A stretch of DNA of 64,000 bases from Strigamia acuminata. Its lineage: Eukaryota; Arthropoda; Chilopoda; Geophilomorpha; Linotaeniidae. The position numbers and the translations under genes were made by a program. The stretch spans positions 13,206,001 through 13,270,000 of the forward strand of contig OX442316.1 in the NCBI GenBank assembly GCA_949358305.1, given 5' to 3'. The notes beneath the pieces were generated by a model. It did no database searches. It saw only the letters and a program-made list of their open reading frames with translations, and was not told where the DNA came from. Each line of letters opens with the position of its first letter. Within the stretch, counting starts at the first letter, position 1. Positions 15,301 through 30,300 of the stretch are shown piece by piece.

Positions 15301-18300
15301 TCATTTTTTATTTATGTTTTTTTTTGTTTTTTGTTTTTTTTATTATTTGTGCAATTTTTCTTGCGGAACATTTTGCATAATCGAAAAAGTGGGAATTGGA
15401 AATTCAAGACGCGGAAGAGAATTTATTGCTTGTTTTATTTTCTTTCGAAGTACGGTTTTGTGTTTTTGCCACTTACTTTGTGTGTTTTTTTCTTTCTTTT
15501 CTTGGTTTTGTTTTAAATATTGGGTTAGAGGAAATAAGGGAATAAACCGCACAGAAAAATCGATGGTTTCTATTTGTAGTTGCGGCTGGAGACATTTTTC
15601 GATATCTGTTTTTCTGTTTAAAGTTCAGAATTTATTAAAAAGTTATATTATCTTTTTCTTTCTTTTTTTAAAAAAAAATAACTCAAACTTATAGCTCCCG
15701 CCGGGTTTCCTCAAGACATTCAAGTTACAGCACTGAGTTCCGACTCGTTAAAAGTGACGTGCAAGGTGAGACATATTATTAATTAATTTCCCTTTTATTA
15801 AATTACCCTCAGACAACACGTGAACATTAAATATTAACAAGATTATATTCTCCAAAATAGTCGTCGCAATATTCAATCGCGGTTATTAGTAAAGTTTGTA
15901 TCTATCAATCAAAATTAACGTATATTAATTTTGTGAAATATTCATGCCATTTCAATTATGTAGATTAGCTTTGCAAATTAGGTTTATCGATGAAATCAAC
16001 AACCAAAGCAAAAAAATAAATAAAGTGAAATTTAATTTATTTATATGTATAATTAAAATCGACTTGACGTACAGAAATGAATTTATAAAATTTAAAAAAA
16101 AAATACTTCTGAATAATGAAACACTTTTCTTATTCACTACGAGACCATAGACATCTTTATTGATATAGCACTCGATCTGACTTTAACTTTTAAGTAGATT
16201 TGGAGATATAAAATTGAAAACAGCATTGTCCTTTCGAGAGGAAGTGAAAAAGTCATTTGTCTTGTGGGATGTCCGCGCACATAATAAAAGACTGATGATA
16301 TTTCAATGGGGCAATTCTCCGTTTCTGTATTCCGTTATCAACTGAATTTCAGTCATTTAAGTGATCATGAAAGCGGAACCTTTTGACTCGTGAATAGGCT
16401 ATCGAATTTAAAAACATTTAAAACTTTTATTAATGTATAGGCATTATGTTGGAAGAATATGCTTTAATTAAAAGCGAAAATTGGCAGCGTGCCAATCATT
16501 ATTCATTTTGCAAGTGCTGATAATAACCAATTGCGCAGCAATAATTGTAATTTTGTATCACAAACTAATCATTTTAAATCGATCGGCCATTAAGGACTAG
16601 TTTTGATTACTCCTATGTTTCGCATAAAGTTCTCGGACACAAAACTTTAATTTATTTTTTGTTGTAGTCCGTACAAAACGATTGATTGATAATATATCGT
16701 TGACACTATAGCAGTTTTTTTTATTTTACTTTATTTTTCTTTATTTGTTTGTCCTTTATGTTATAGCCTCCTGGGAAATCTTTGTGGAATGGAGAAATTT
16801 TGGGTTATGTGGTGTCCTACAGAGCACACCAATCTAAAGAATTACCCAGAATGAAAACACTGGAAGCTTTCTCAGACATGTCAGCAGAAATTGTACTTGA
16901 TGGCCTCCAAAAGTACACAAAGTATTCTGTGATTGTGCAAGCGTATAACAGAATGGGCCGAGGACCTCCGACTACTGAAATATTCGCTTTTACTGCAGAA
17001 GATGGTGAGTAAATTAGATTTGTCTTTTGTTCTGTTCTTAAACTTTATTATTATTATTTTTTTTTGATTATTTATTCCTTTTCCAAGTCGAATTTATTTT
17101 TTAATTTTTTTTTATTGTCCGACCAAGTTATTGTTTATCTTCTGCGTCTAGGGTTGCCCATTTGGGAAACAAATAAAATTTATCTTTTCTTAGAAATAAA
17201 ACGTGGATTGATGCAGACAAAAATTGTGCATCACCCATCTGCGCTACCTTGCGCATGTTGTATGCATTGGCTTGTTTTGTTTTGGGCTTAAAATAATATC
17301 CCATGATCATAAATATAAAAGGGAATTGTTCATTTTATTTTAATTTTTTTTTGGATTGTGCAACATTTCATTTCGTTTTGAGTAAATCACAAACATACAT
17401 GCAATACTGTGTCTGTTGTGGGGATATGTAAATTGGATTTCATAAATTTGAAATCCCTTTAGCTGGGCAGGGATGGATTGACTACAATTTGCACCCGGTA
17501 TCTTGATGCTAAATTCAAACTGCGCATTCCGTTCTGCGTACATAATTTCTGTGGATTAGGCCTAAAACGGATAAAACAACAAGGTGGTCCAATATTACCA
17601 TTAAAATCAATGAAAGCAATGAAAAACAATAATTTACAATTTGAACAAGATTGGAAATTTGTACGCAGTTTAAATTTAACATCAAGTTCCCCGGCACAAG
17701 CTGTAGATGAGGCATTTGGGCAACCCCCGATGGACCGATGGTGCGGTGGGCTGCTCACAATGGCTCAGCAGCGAGCCACTGAAAGTAGAAAAATTTACCG
17801 AGAGCGGATTTGGGCCCCCTTGGCCCATAGCAGTTTTTCGATGAAAACGTCAACAGTTTTAATTTTGGGGATTGGCCTGTTGTGGTGTATTGATGTTGCG
17901 GTAGATCATGTCGCCGCAAGTACGCGCCTGCGACATTACTAATAGAAACAAAAACGTACACAACTAAGTTCAGCCCAGGGTCCCTTTCCGGTTCTGGTCA
18001 TTTCTGCTCCTCCTGCCTTCTCGTCGGCCCTGAAGCAACCTGGTCAATTTTCTGCACCCATTAGTCGCCTCTGGTCGATGCAGTTTATTGATCGTGAATG
18101 ACATCATTTCCAAGAGAGACCTCTAACGGGATGCTGTAAGAACTACCTCTGCTCTTGGTCGTTGCTGCACTCTGGTGGCAAACTAAGAAACCTTTTGGTA
18201 TTGCAATGTGATGCCATCTAGTGTGAGATTCCACACGTTAACCTAGAAAATGGTCTAAAAAATGAAGATTAAATTTCCAGGTTTTGAACAATTTGAAACA

Positions 18301-21300
18301 AAAAAAAGAATTAAAAAAACTGTCAAGGTTAAGATTTTAAGTTTTAAATCAAACTTGAATTCATTATTGCAACAACAAAAACATTACGGATATTTGGCTT
18401 CTACTTCTAGATCTAGTTGAATTGAAGCATTAAAATGAGAATTTGCAAATGTCAGATATTGTCAGGTTTAAGAAATGTGCATTTATATTTTTCTTTCTTG
18501 CAATTAACTTATTGAATTATTGACATTTAAAAAGATTAAAACTTTGAATCTGCAACTGTCATAATTATTAATTATTGATGTAGAAAAAAGAAAACAAATG
18601 TAGCAGCTTCGAACTGTCATGCCATTATAAAGGAATTTAGGTGTTGTAATCATCTTATTTTTAGCTTTATTAAATCTCATGAGTAAAGAGTTGCGAAATG
18701 ACCTGGAGGATTTACCGCAAAAGTTGATGGTTGACAACTAAAAATGAACCTTAGCTTTCTGTTTGGTGAAATGCTAGCAATTAATTCTCGACTAATTGCA
18801 ATTCCACTGCTGTAAAGGTCTTAGTTGGGCCTTCTCTGAAGGAAGATTAAAAGCAAACAAATTCTTTGGGATTATCTGGGCTTTTACAGCAGTAGAGTGG
18901 CTTTCATAAGCTAACATTCTCTCGAGTGGTAAATACATCATTCTTTTCTTTTCTTTCCTCGTCTAATTTTTTTAAATTAACTTTCTAAAATAAACACAAG
19001 CTGTTGTCGACGACGGCTCCCTTCCTTTAATCTGTTTACTGTTTTTCTTTCAGCTTTCTACACCCTCGAATGCATGATTTATATTCCCAAATAATTATTT
19101 TTTCTAATGATGTTTACTTTTCGTTTGCAGTGCCTAGTAAACCACCGCATAACATCAGATGCAGGAGTTTAGCATCTCAGATGTTACAAGTCGAGTGGGA
19201 GGAACCACCTCTCGATTTCCAAAACGGTGTTCTGCTTGGCTACAAGGTGCTGTATGACTTGGTGGCCGATGTCGCCGACGATGTGGACGGTGGGTAAGAT
19301 TGGGATCATTTGCCTCTATTTTATTTTTTAAATTTTTTTTTATTTCTTTGCTCGTGCACTTGATGTCACTTTGGAGTTGACGGAGAGGTGATATCACGTG
19401 TAAATGACACGGAATAGATTCAAAGTGTGGGGGGTTTTCGCACGAGATTTCGTGCTTTATCTCGAAATGAAATCTGATCTGTTGGTTTAGTCAACATCGT
19501 CTTGCACTATCCGCAGCAGGGAACTTAGCTAGATAAATATTGTAATTACGGTCATTGGCAAAACAAACTAGCTTTGATGATACTAATGTTTGTTTGCTTT
19601 AGGATGTTTACTCGATAGCATCTTCGGTAATCTATAAGAAGCTTCGATCTCTGGCTATTTATCAATCTAATGGCCCATTAGATGCCCATTTGGTGGTTGT
19701 GAGCGCAGGATTAGGGCCCTAGCAGCGGCGGGGACTTTAATATCAAAAATTTAAAATAAAAATAAAACGAATTTGAGCTTTGAAAATCATTATTTTAGCC
19801 TGTTAGACCAAACATTCGTGACAAGGATTGGACAAATAGAAATGTTGTGTGAGCATCTTGATGATGCATGGCAAACGAGCCATTATTAAGTGGTGCAGCT
19901 GAAAATGTCAGGCTCTTCAGCAGGGACGGCTTAAACAATCTGGTGCCCTGGGCGCGTGCTGCGAGTCTCCATCAGATGCATAAATCATGTGCATTATTCT
20001 ACTAAAATAATGCTTTAAAAATGGACTTTTTATTGGCATGACATTGATTTTTCATTGTGTTAGTATTTTTTAGGTTGGGGTGCTCCATTAGACGGGTTTA
20101 AAGATTGATTGATGACATTAATGGCGCTAAAATCTAACAAAAACAAAACAAATAGTTTTTCTTCCAAAGGCCTTTCGATCTTGTGATCATCATCAGTGGT
20201 AGAGTGGTACTATTTATTAAGCCACAATTTTAGAACTACCCGTCTATATGGTTTAATAAATAGTGAAGATCGAAAGGCCTGCGGTTTAAAAACTATTTAA
20301 CTTCTAAACGGTATTAGTGAATACCATAAGTAGCTGGGGTTAGATTTCATCACCTTTAAGATGGTTGTTTTTGTATGGCTTGCCTCGGTCATGTCACGAA
20401 TAATGACGGAAAGAGGAAGGTGCAATGAATAAAACATGGGGATTGACATTAGTGTGTACCATTCGGGAGAAAGTGGTGCTTTGGAATATGAGTCGTGGTT
20501 GAAGTTTGAAGGCTTGGCTGCAGAGTTGGGCTGGCTTTAGGGTCGAATCAGTGAGGGTCGTCATTAGCGGAGTGCGAGGCCAATTTTAGTGATTACAGTA
20601 CAGTTTGTTCCAAGATTGTTAAGTTTGATGCAAATGCACAGACCCTGTTTTGCCTCTTATTGAATAACAAAGCTTGGGATAATGAAGCTAATTAATTACT
20701 TTAGATTTTGCAGCCGACAATTAATTCGCCTCTATGCGCGAGGATTTTGTACATTAGGTGGTTTTATTCGTGCTCATTAGGGCTTTCATTTGCGCACAAG
20801 ACAATAAATGTACACAAAAGAAGGTCCATATTTTGTTTATTATTAAATTTTTGCTTTTGATGCAATTTTAAGGCAAAACTAAATATGCAATCACTTAGTT
20901 TGAAGGGAAATGTATAAAGACTGGTTGGTGTGTGTGTGTGAGAATGAGGCGGACGTAGGTAAATGAATGTGCGGGTTCTCTGTACGTGTCGTTCCAATTG
21001 GTTGGGTTGTAGTGGTCAATGCCCGACTCCATCTGTTGGCAGACCACTGAGAGGATTATGGCTAGCTGCCAAGACCTCTTTACGTGATATTATTTCTCCC
21101 TCGTGTCGCTTTACTCACCAGCTTTGGGGAGAAGGCTGAAAGCAGGGGATAAAGAAATGGTGTGCAAGGGCCAAAGTGAATTATCTCGACTATCGCACAG
21201 ATATCATTAATTTTTAACCAATTATTTTCATATATATATATATAACATGTTGTTGGATACTTTTTTCCTTCGAATGATTAATTATTAGCGGAGGTGGATT

Positions 21301-24300
21301 TATAGGTTTTCTGCTCGCAGTTTTCGCAGTTCCCGCTGGTGGAGGGGCAAATTCTATATATAAAAAAAATATTTTTTTTATAAAAAAAATGTTTTTTTAG
21401 AAGATAAAAAGGACAAACAAGGCTTGAAAAAGAGCTGCGAGAAGGGCCCCAGAGACCAGAAATTGATTATTAGCACTTAAAGCTTTTAATTTAATGGATA
21501 GAAGATATCCCAATTCAATTCAAAAGATAGCCTGCAGGAAACTTAACTGGAGATAAAAATTAACGCGGAGGAGATAGATAGAATGGCTGTTGACACGTTG
21601 ATTGAATTTTGTAACGGTTTGGCTTAAACATTTAAGATAAAACTTGTATCTTGCTAATTTTTCTAATCAAATTGGTGTTGATTTTATTTTCCTCGTGTGT
21701 TTTTTTTGTGCTTTCCTGCATGGCATGTTTTTGTGAATGGATTGTATTCTAAATAACGCGTGAATTAAGAATATATTGCTTTTGTGCACTTACAGAGAAT
21801 GGGAACGAACAAGTGCTGTCAACGTCCGAGCATCAAATCTCATTGTACGAACTGATGAAATTTGCAAATTACAGCATCCGAGTTCTGGCGTACACAAAAA
21901 TGGGCAATGGAGTCATCTCTAATCCAATTTACTGCATGACCAAAGAAGATGGTATGAAGTATTTTATTTTATTATCATTCACTTTTATGGGCAACAAACA
22001 AAGTTTGGGGTTTGTAACTCTGGCACATTAGCAATCAAGTTGGGGCTGTATTCATCTTATTATGCTATCGTTGGATTTGCATCATTTCACTTTTCGCTAA
22101 TGTTGGCGACGAAGAAAGGAGGTTGGCAATTAACCGTTGGCAGTGTAAATTGGGAGCTGGAGTTCATCCTTTGTGATTTTAAGCAAATAAAACAATAATT
22201 TAATTACAAGCGTTGGGGGATTTCTGCAATAGATCCAGTAATGAGCCCCATTTTTTCCCTTCACCTTGCAGCTACTTCTTTTAACGCCTCCACTGAGAGT
22301 GATGCTGATGCGTCTTTCGTTTGCTCTTCTCGACTGCACAGGCAAACGAGGCGAAAACTTTGTTAATTAAAGGCAGATTGCCAGGGATTTGCCAGCGAGA
22401 AATCATATCAAAAACAAATTAAACCCGACGGTTATTCTGCAGAGTTGCTGATAAAAATACTTCTTTTCGACAAGGCTAACCTTTGCCATTTACTAGGGGT
22501 GGGATGTGGATGGAAGCGTATCTATTTAGAAATAAATCGTGCGATTAAAATCGCATTACTTTAAGTTGGTGACAAATGTGTCAAGTGATTCGTGATGGAA
22601 GGATTTTCTACTCTTTTTAGTGCCGAGTCCACCTGCTAGAATAAAGGCTTTAGTCGTGTCTTCCGAGTCCATCAGAGTTGCCTGGAAGATTCCTTCGCAG
22701 CCGAATGGTCGCATAATTAAATATAATGTCTACATGAGAGGTCTGGAAAAGGAAAATAAGGTAATTACCTAATTTGTTTTTTCTTTTTCTTTTTTTAGTT
22801 ATTTAATTGTGATGGGAGAGAATTTATCACGGCTGGTTTAAATAATTACACGAATTATTTTTTTTTATTACTTTTTTATGTTTAAATTTTTAGAAAACAT
22901 TAAAACACACAATTGCTGATCCGGGAATACATCATTTTGAAGCGAAGGGTTTATCGCCAGATACTAACTATGAATTCTGGGTGACGGCATCTACACAAGT
23001 CGGGGAAGGAGAAAGCACAAAAGTGATAACTCAAAAACCAACACGAAAAAGTGAGTCGATACAATAAGTTTCCTACATACAAACGTTTCGGGAACGCATT
23101 CACTAGTCAAAGGTGTACAAGGTGGAAAAATTGTTAATCCTAATTAAAGAAAACATTTTTTAATCTTATTTTTATTAGAAATTAAAAAAGGTACATATTA
23201 AACACAATTTTTAATCTTATTTTGAAAGGTACAACCGCTGGTATGCTATTAACTTAAGCGCTGCCGCAAAATTTGAAGTTCGTATCTCTGAAAGTTCGTA
23301 ACTTGAAAGTTTGTATGTAGAGGACTGGCTATTTAAGAAAATAAAAAATAAATTATTATTATTTTTTATTTCTACAAGTACTATAATAGTGGTATACTGG
23401 TGTTGTTTTTGTTTTTGTCGAGTACGTATCGATTGAATTTTTATCTCCATTTGAGTAAGTGTTTTCTCACTTCTTTTCGTTACTACTGATCTCCATTGGT
23501 TTCGGTGAAGTGCTCTTGTTGTCGTTATTGGCAAAATTATTAGGAGTTGGAAAGCAGAGCGTGTAATAAGGCTCTTTAGATGCAAACAATTGGTCATTAA
23601 GCGTAGCCAAGCAAGGCCATGCACTCATTAGAGAGATTCTGTTTGTCATCATAATTTGAATTAATGAGAATCTGTAAGGCAAAAGTTTTGTTGATTAACT
23701 CCGAAAGTAGATTTCTTAATAAAGATTTAATTCAGCGGGAATAAAAAGAAGGAAAAAGAAAAAAAGAATTTATTTTAATTCGTGCAATTAGTGAGCGTAA
23801 GTGTGCATAAAGTGTGTTATTTTATTCGAGTTGTCAAATTGATTAGTTGATGCCATGCAAAATTGATAAAAGAGAAAATTTCCTTCCGCTTTATTCAAAC
23901 TATTCCATTTCCCTTATTAGGTCTCTTTTGGCGTGAGTTTGAAATTCTCCGCCTGCTCTTAGGTAGACGCATTTCTGCCGCCCACTCGAGCGTATGAAAA
24001 TGGATCGTCCCCAGTGAGCGCTCTGCAATTGCTTCGACGTATTTTGCGTCGACTCCCTCGCGCAAGAGGCAAGACGGACGGTGTACGAAGGTGCCTTTAG
24101 CACCGGGAGCTGTGAATTGTTTTTCCTATAATTATTCACCGATGTGCACTCGCGATAAAGAGCAAATTTTCAGACCCATAAATCCTCAAGCATTGCGAGT
24201 CCTTTCTTTTTATGCTGCTCTGACACAGTCATACTCCTCTCATAAAAGATTGATGATTTGTATCGAACGAAATTCTTTCTTGTTTGCTGGTAAAGGTGCA

Positions 24301-27300
24301 CGCAAAGAGCAAAGTCGTAGACTCGTAGCGGTATTGGTATTACAGACCAATGCTGAATTAGTAATAAACGAAATATAAATTGTGTTCTGTTTTTATCGTG
24401 GAACGATGAAAATACAAATCAACTTATTCATTTGCTCGACCTTTTCTTTCTGAATGTATGTTTATTTGTATACGGTATAAATATATATCGATTTTTTTTT
24501 CTTGTCCACAGCTGCGGCTAGTATATCCTCGTTTTCTGAGCAGATGGTCGTTTGGTGGCAGCATAATATCACTCTGGAATGCCATACAGTTGGAATGCCA
24601 AAACCCATTACTGGTTGGACACTCAAGTGAGTCGGGAAATTATGAAAACGACATTTTTAGATTTTATTTAACTAAAGTTACATGTGGGAATTAATTCACT
24701 CGCTGATCCGTTAAATTAAAAGTACTTTTAACCAGTAAATTTGCTTGAGTGCGACTTATTAAGCATTGAAAGCATCACTTGGTGCGTGAAATAGGGTGAT
24801 TGTGAGCGCCCATGTGTTGCAATAAATTTTATTTCCTCTCATAATTCAACTTTCCATCTTAGAAAGAAAGAAAGAAATAAAGAGAGGCCGCGGAGGTACA
24901 TTGCAGTTTACATTTTTCCATTCATCTACTATGGGTGAAATTGTTTAGTCCAGCCCAGTTTAGTAGAGCAATGTTAGGTTATCGGTTTGTAACACATTGG
25001 CACAAAAATATGAAGTTATGTTGGAACTATGTTAATTCTTTAATACTTTATTCAAACAATAATGGGGGTTTATACACCCCTTTAATGTCACGTACGTTGT
25101 ACGACCAATCAGTGTCGAGTTGACCAATACGTCTAACAACATAGTTGGAGATGCGCTACTTTAGTGCTAGTGGATATTGACGTGAGCAAAGAAACGCGTG
25201 CAATCGCGTGATTTTAGCAGAAGAATAAGGAGGTGAATTGGTTTTGAAGGCATCTAATTTATCACTCAAGCTCGAGTTTTCAGTTGGGGATGAGTCATTT
25301 GAGAAAAGGGCTGAGTTTAATTAAGTTTAGTGAATCCCAGACGAAAACAAAATCAAATTGTTTACTGAATAACATATAGCAATGCAGTAATAAACGAGCA
25401 CTCGTGCGGAGAGCAATAAATTTTTAGAGTGCAGAAGCTAATCTTAAGTTTATATATAAATGGTGACGTGCAGAAAATCTTCGACAGTTTGGTTACTTGA
25501 ATTTATTGCTTCCTGCAATCAAATATATTGTGTTGTTTCGACTAGATTAATTACTTTCTGTCTTATCTGGAGATGAATCTTAGTCTCTACTCGTTTTTAT
25601 CTCGCAAAGTAATTTTTTTTTCGGAGAATAAAGCGAAGATAGGTTGACACCCCAGAGTTAATTTTACTCAAGTAAACTGTCAATCTGCCAAGCTTTCTCG
25701 CACATAATTTGTTTTAATGCAATCTCTCACGTTTGTTAAGTAACGTTTGACAGTTATTATCGGGGTTATTCGATTAGTTTTTCTTGTGCTGCAGTTTGTA
25801 TTTATTATTTGATGGTTTGGTTATTTTTAATTCGTGACAGGGGTGAGTCGTGGACCGATGATTCTCGTGCTGTGATTTTAGAAGACAATTCTATATTTTT
25901 GACTGAAGTACAAAGACAGGACGCTGGAAATTATTCTTGTTTTGCAGAAAATAAACACGGGAAAGATGAAATTGAATACAGTGTCTACGTGATGGGTAAG
26001 TTGAAATATTGCCAAAGAATAAGTAAATACAAGGTTGACACTAGGACTTGTTTGTTTCCATAGCTCCACCATTGCCTCCCACTTTAACCATTGTGTGGGA
26101 AACAACGTCTTCCATTGGCCTCATGTGGAAAGCAGAGGGTGATGGAGGTAGCAAAATCAAAGGTAAACAAATTAAAGATTACTTCGTAGTGTAAATGGTA
26201 ACAATCTGCAGCATTATCTTGTTGAGGTGTACATCACAATAGTGACGTTTGTATGAGGTGACAATGTGAGCATTCACATCTGGCAAAATGCACGGTGATG
26301 TTTATTTTAGAATTAATTGCGAAATGATACAATTACAAGATATTTAGCACTCATTTTATTTCACGTTTGCAGCTTGTAATTTTTATTTAAAATTTATTTT
26401 TCTCCAAGTGACGATTTGTTTTATTCCATTGTCTGCATAACCGTCTACATTTTTACGGCTGTAATGTAATCCAATTTTATAAGGTTTTTCAGTTTGACAT
26501 GCTTGTCACTTGGCACATCCAATCTTGCAGTCTGCTTACTGATCACATCAAGTTTTATTGAAGCTTTGCTTTATTTTATTTTATATCCTTTTTACTTCCG
26601 TGCTGGATCGACCTAACATAGACTAGGAAATTTAAGGAAAACTATTTTTCCACCCTATTTTTTGATTCTGGTCTTGAGATCTTCTCTTGTTTTCCAAGCC
26701 CGTCTTCACGCGAATGACCAAGGAGAAGACACCCAAGCGAGTCTTAAATCAGTCCAGCTAAAAAGCCAGGGCAGGTTGTAAAATTTTTACGGCATAATAT
26801 GCACCCGCCAGCACATTGTACTCCCGTCAGGTTGGCCACGAATTGGCTAAACTTAAACCTCAAGTGAGGTGACACATTCTTGAGATGTGTCTTGATGCTT
26901 GACGTGGGAGTTTTAAATGTTTTCGAATGATTGCCGTAAATGGTACACAAAGCTTTACTTACGTTTTTTTTATATTTTTACTTCTGCAATTTCGTTTCTT
27001 CTTTTATCCTCAGCTTTTATAGTTTATCAAACATTGGCAGCAATGAGATTTTTAGTTTTTACCTCGCTAATGTTTTAATAAGATTCATGGCAATCATTGT
27101 TTGAAGACGTAACACAATTATTGATCATGACTGAGGAGGAGGAGTTTTGAATTCTGATTAAAATTAGACATTTTAGAATTTTTTTTTGCAGTTTTAATAC
27201 AATTGCTTTTTTATATATATACTAACACAGATGGACGTGTATCTTTGGGAAGAATCTTCTTTTGGTTTATTAATGTTTGCCATTAAACTTAATAGTGTCA

Positions 27301-30300
27301 ATTTAAATTACATTTTTCACTTTTAAGTGTTGAGTAAATAATTATCAAGGGTAGCGAGTGAGAAAAGAAAAAACCAATTTCTCTTTGCGTCTTATCATTT
27401 TAAGTGTGCTGAAAATTGCCTTATTGTAATATTGGTGATAAGAGATAAAAAAAATATATAAATATATATAAAATGGAACGAAGTTATTGTAATTTGGGCG
27501 TCGAAAGAAATGTTTGGTATGAAAACACAAAAATGTAATTTTGAAGAGGGACGATGGAGATTTGAAGATGTCTTTTTAAACTTTTCCATCCGAAGCAGAA
27601 ATTTGAAATTACGTTTAAATTACAATTTTTGATTAAAACTGCATCAAACAGATTTGAAAATGGCTCTTCTTTTCCGTCATGCTATGTAACTTTTTTTCGG
27701 CATTTCTCAAATTCCATAAGTGCCTTTTAATTAAAACAAGTATGGAATGGAAAAGTTTGAAACAGAGACAAAGTTTTTATCATATTTTGTTATAGTCTCG
27801 TTGAATGTCGAGATTAGAAGGAATAAAGGAGAGTGTGTAAAAAAATGTTAAATTAATATTTGGTCATATGGAAAAGAATTTCTCATTTTTTCTTAACTTT
27901 TTAAATACTCTTTAGAAATGTTGTGAAGGTATTGAGCGTAATAATGTTTAGATTGATTAACTAAAACATACTCTTGAAGGAATTTCGAATTAGATTAGCA
28001 TTTTTTGGGTCATTATGTTTACCTTTATGCGATATTTATTAAAATTAACACGAGCTCATTGTAGTGAAAATTAATACAACAATAGTAGGTTTCATGCTTT
28101 TCGGATTAAATCCGATTTTAACAGGCCATTTCATGTTGCCCTAGCATTGAAATTTAATTTTGCCCTGTCGTTACATTGAATGATTAGTAAATCTAAATTT
28201 CCATGTTGGTGATGTACGGCAAGTAGTCTATGAAGTAATTGTAAATAAATACTCATATTTTCAGGTTACGACTAAAATAAATGTCTAGATTGAACAAAAC
28301 GACTAAAATAAATGTCTAATTGAACAAAACGACTAAAATAAATGCCTAAATTGAACAAAACGACTAAAATAAATGCCTAAATTGAACAACACGACTAAAA
28401 TAAATGTCTAAATTGAGCAAAACGACTAAAATAAATGTCTAAATTTATGTTCTGTCAATAGAGAGCGGGTGTTCTTTCAGACAGAGTTTTGTATTTAAAT
28501 TTTCAACGAATTATGCCCGTCGTTTTTGTTTGTACGAGAGATTTTTCTTTCTCTTTTTAAATATTTTTTTTTCTTCTTTTGCAACTTTATGACTTGGTTG
28601 ATCTTTTTCTTTCTTCCTTCCTTCCTTTCTTATCCTCACTGAGAAATGGTGTTTCTTTATAGGATACGTGCTCAACTACAAGCAAGATTACGGCAAGTGG
28701 CTTGAGGTGCAACTGCTTGCCACTGATGATAAGTACTCGTTGGATAACTTATTGTGCGGCACGCGTTACCACCTTAACCTCGCTGCTTTTAACCAAGTTG
28801 GGCTGGGCAACATGAGCACCACCGTCACTGCCGCCACCAAGGGATCGCGTGAGTTGATAATTACTTTGCTTACGGTCTTCTGCAGTCTTCGCTCCACGCG
28901 ACACCAGAGTCGATTTAAACGCTTCTTTACTCGGCTCGAACGGTTTTGGTTTTCAATTTGGACAATTACGTGCCGTTTGGTTTGTGTTGAATATTTAATG
29001 GGGGAAAATAATCTTTTGAGAGCTAACAGAAGTTATCTGTGAGAATTATAGCGCTCGATTTATTACTAATTAAATTGAAGACTCGAGTTGAAATGAATGG
29101 TTTTAATTTATTTCATCTTTAATGTCAACAACAAGTTTGCTTGTTTGTGTTTGTTGGTTCTTGAGGTGGAAAATTTATTTTGATAAAGCGCTTTTAATTC
29201 GAGTTTTAGTGTAAATGCAAAAGTTGCCAATGCATTTTTGTTTGTGTTTGCAAGTGGCAAAAGGTGAGAACTTAATGAATACCAAGTTTATTCAGGTTGT
29301 ACTGAGTAAACATTGGCATTTGTCGCCAAGCTCTTAAATTTACTCGGGCGTCACCTCTCAGTCTGTGCGAAGGTGAAGATGGGAGAGCTTGGCATTGTGC
29401 TTGTTGCCATTGCCAGGCGACAACCATTTTACAGGATAAAACCGACAAAATAAATAAGCAGCAAAACGGAAAGCTGCAAATGGATCGATTATCTTTCAAC
29501 TTGCAAGATTCATTGCTGGGGATTTACATTACCAATGGCGAAACAAGTTTTTTATTTTTTATTTATTTTTTTTATTTTTTTATTTTTTGCTGGGGGAATT
29601 ATTAGGAATTCAATAAGTTGGATGTTTCTTTTGAAAATACACTATATGGCATAAAATCGATTTTAAATATTGGACGAATTCTCTTTTATATTTTTTCTCG
29701 TTCCTAAAACTTGCAATTCTTTTATATTATTTATACGAGCTAACTGTTATCACGATTCATGCAAAAAATAAAATAAAAACAAAAACAATTTTTATATTTT
29801 GTTAACAACTCCACCAGAAAATGCACCGAAAGATTCAGTGGGTGCACTCAAAAAACCAAAAAAAAAAATCCTGCGTTTTTCCACCATAAATATGAGATCA
29901 GCTTCGATCCGAATCCGAAACGAAGAAAAAAAATGCCAAACTTGAGCCGTGATGCACAACGGCACAAAGAAGCTTGAAAATGCCACAATTTCGGTCATTA
30001 TCTGCCCTTCATTGTCTCATCTCGTTTATTGACATAAAAGTTTTAACAACAACCCAGAGCGAGTGACACAAGCTATTTCTATTTGTCCATGCGATTACCT
30101 TTAGTCATCAGACATTGCTGCAGGGTGTGAATTGAGTTTCGATAGGAGGCTGCAGAGCCAAATGAAGGTGGCTCGCTCGACCTCCCTCAGCTCTCGAGTT
30201 GAAAACATGCCACTTGCACTGCCTCATTAGAAGAAGTATACGCTCCATGGTTTCTTCCCCTTCCTCGTCAAGTACCCTTGGGTTGTATAGAGATGATGTG

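Noticed and set aside
17478-17942. 154-codon open frame in an intron
   Set aside because: It spans the fold-back repeat, and the minus strand is also open there. No domain recognised, so treated as part of a degraded repeat.
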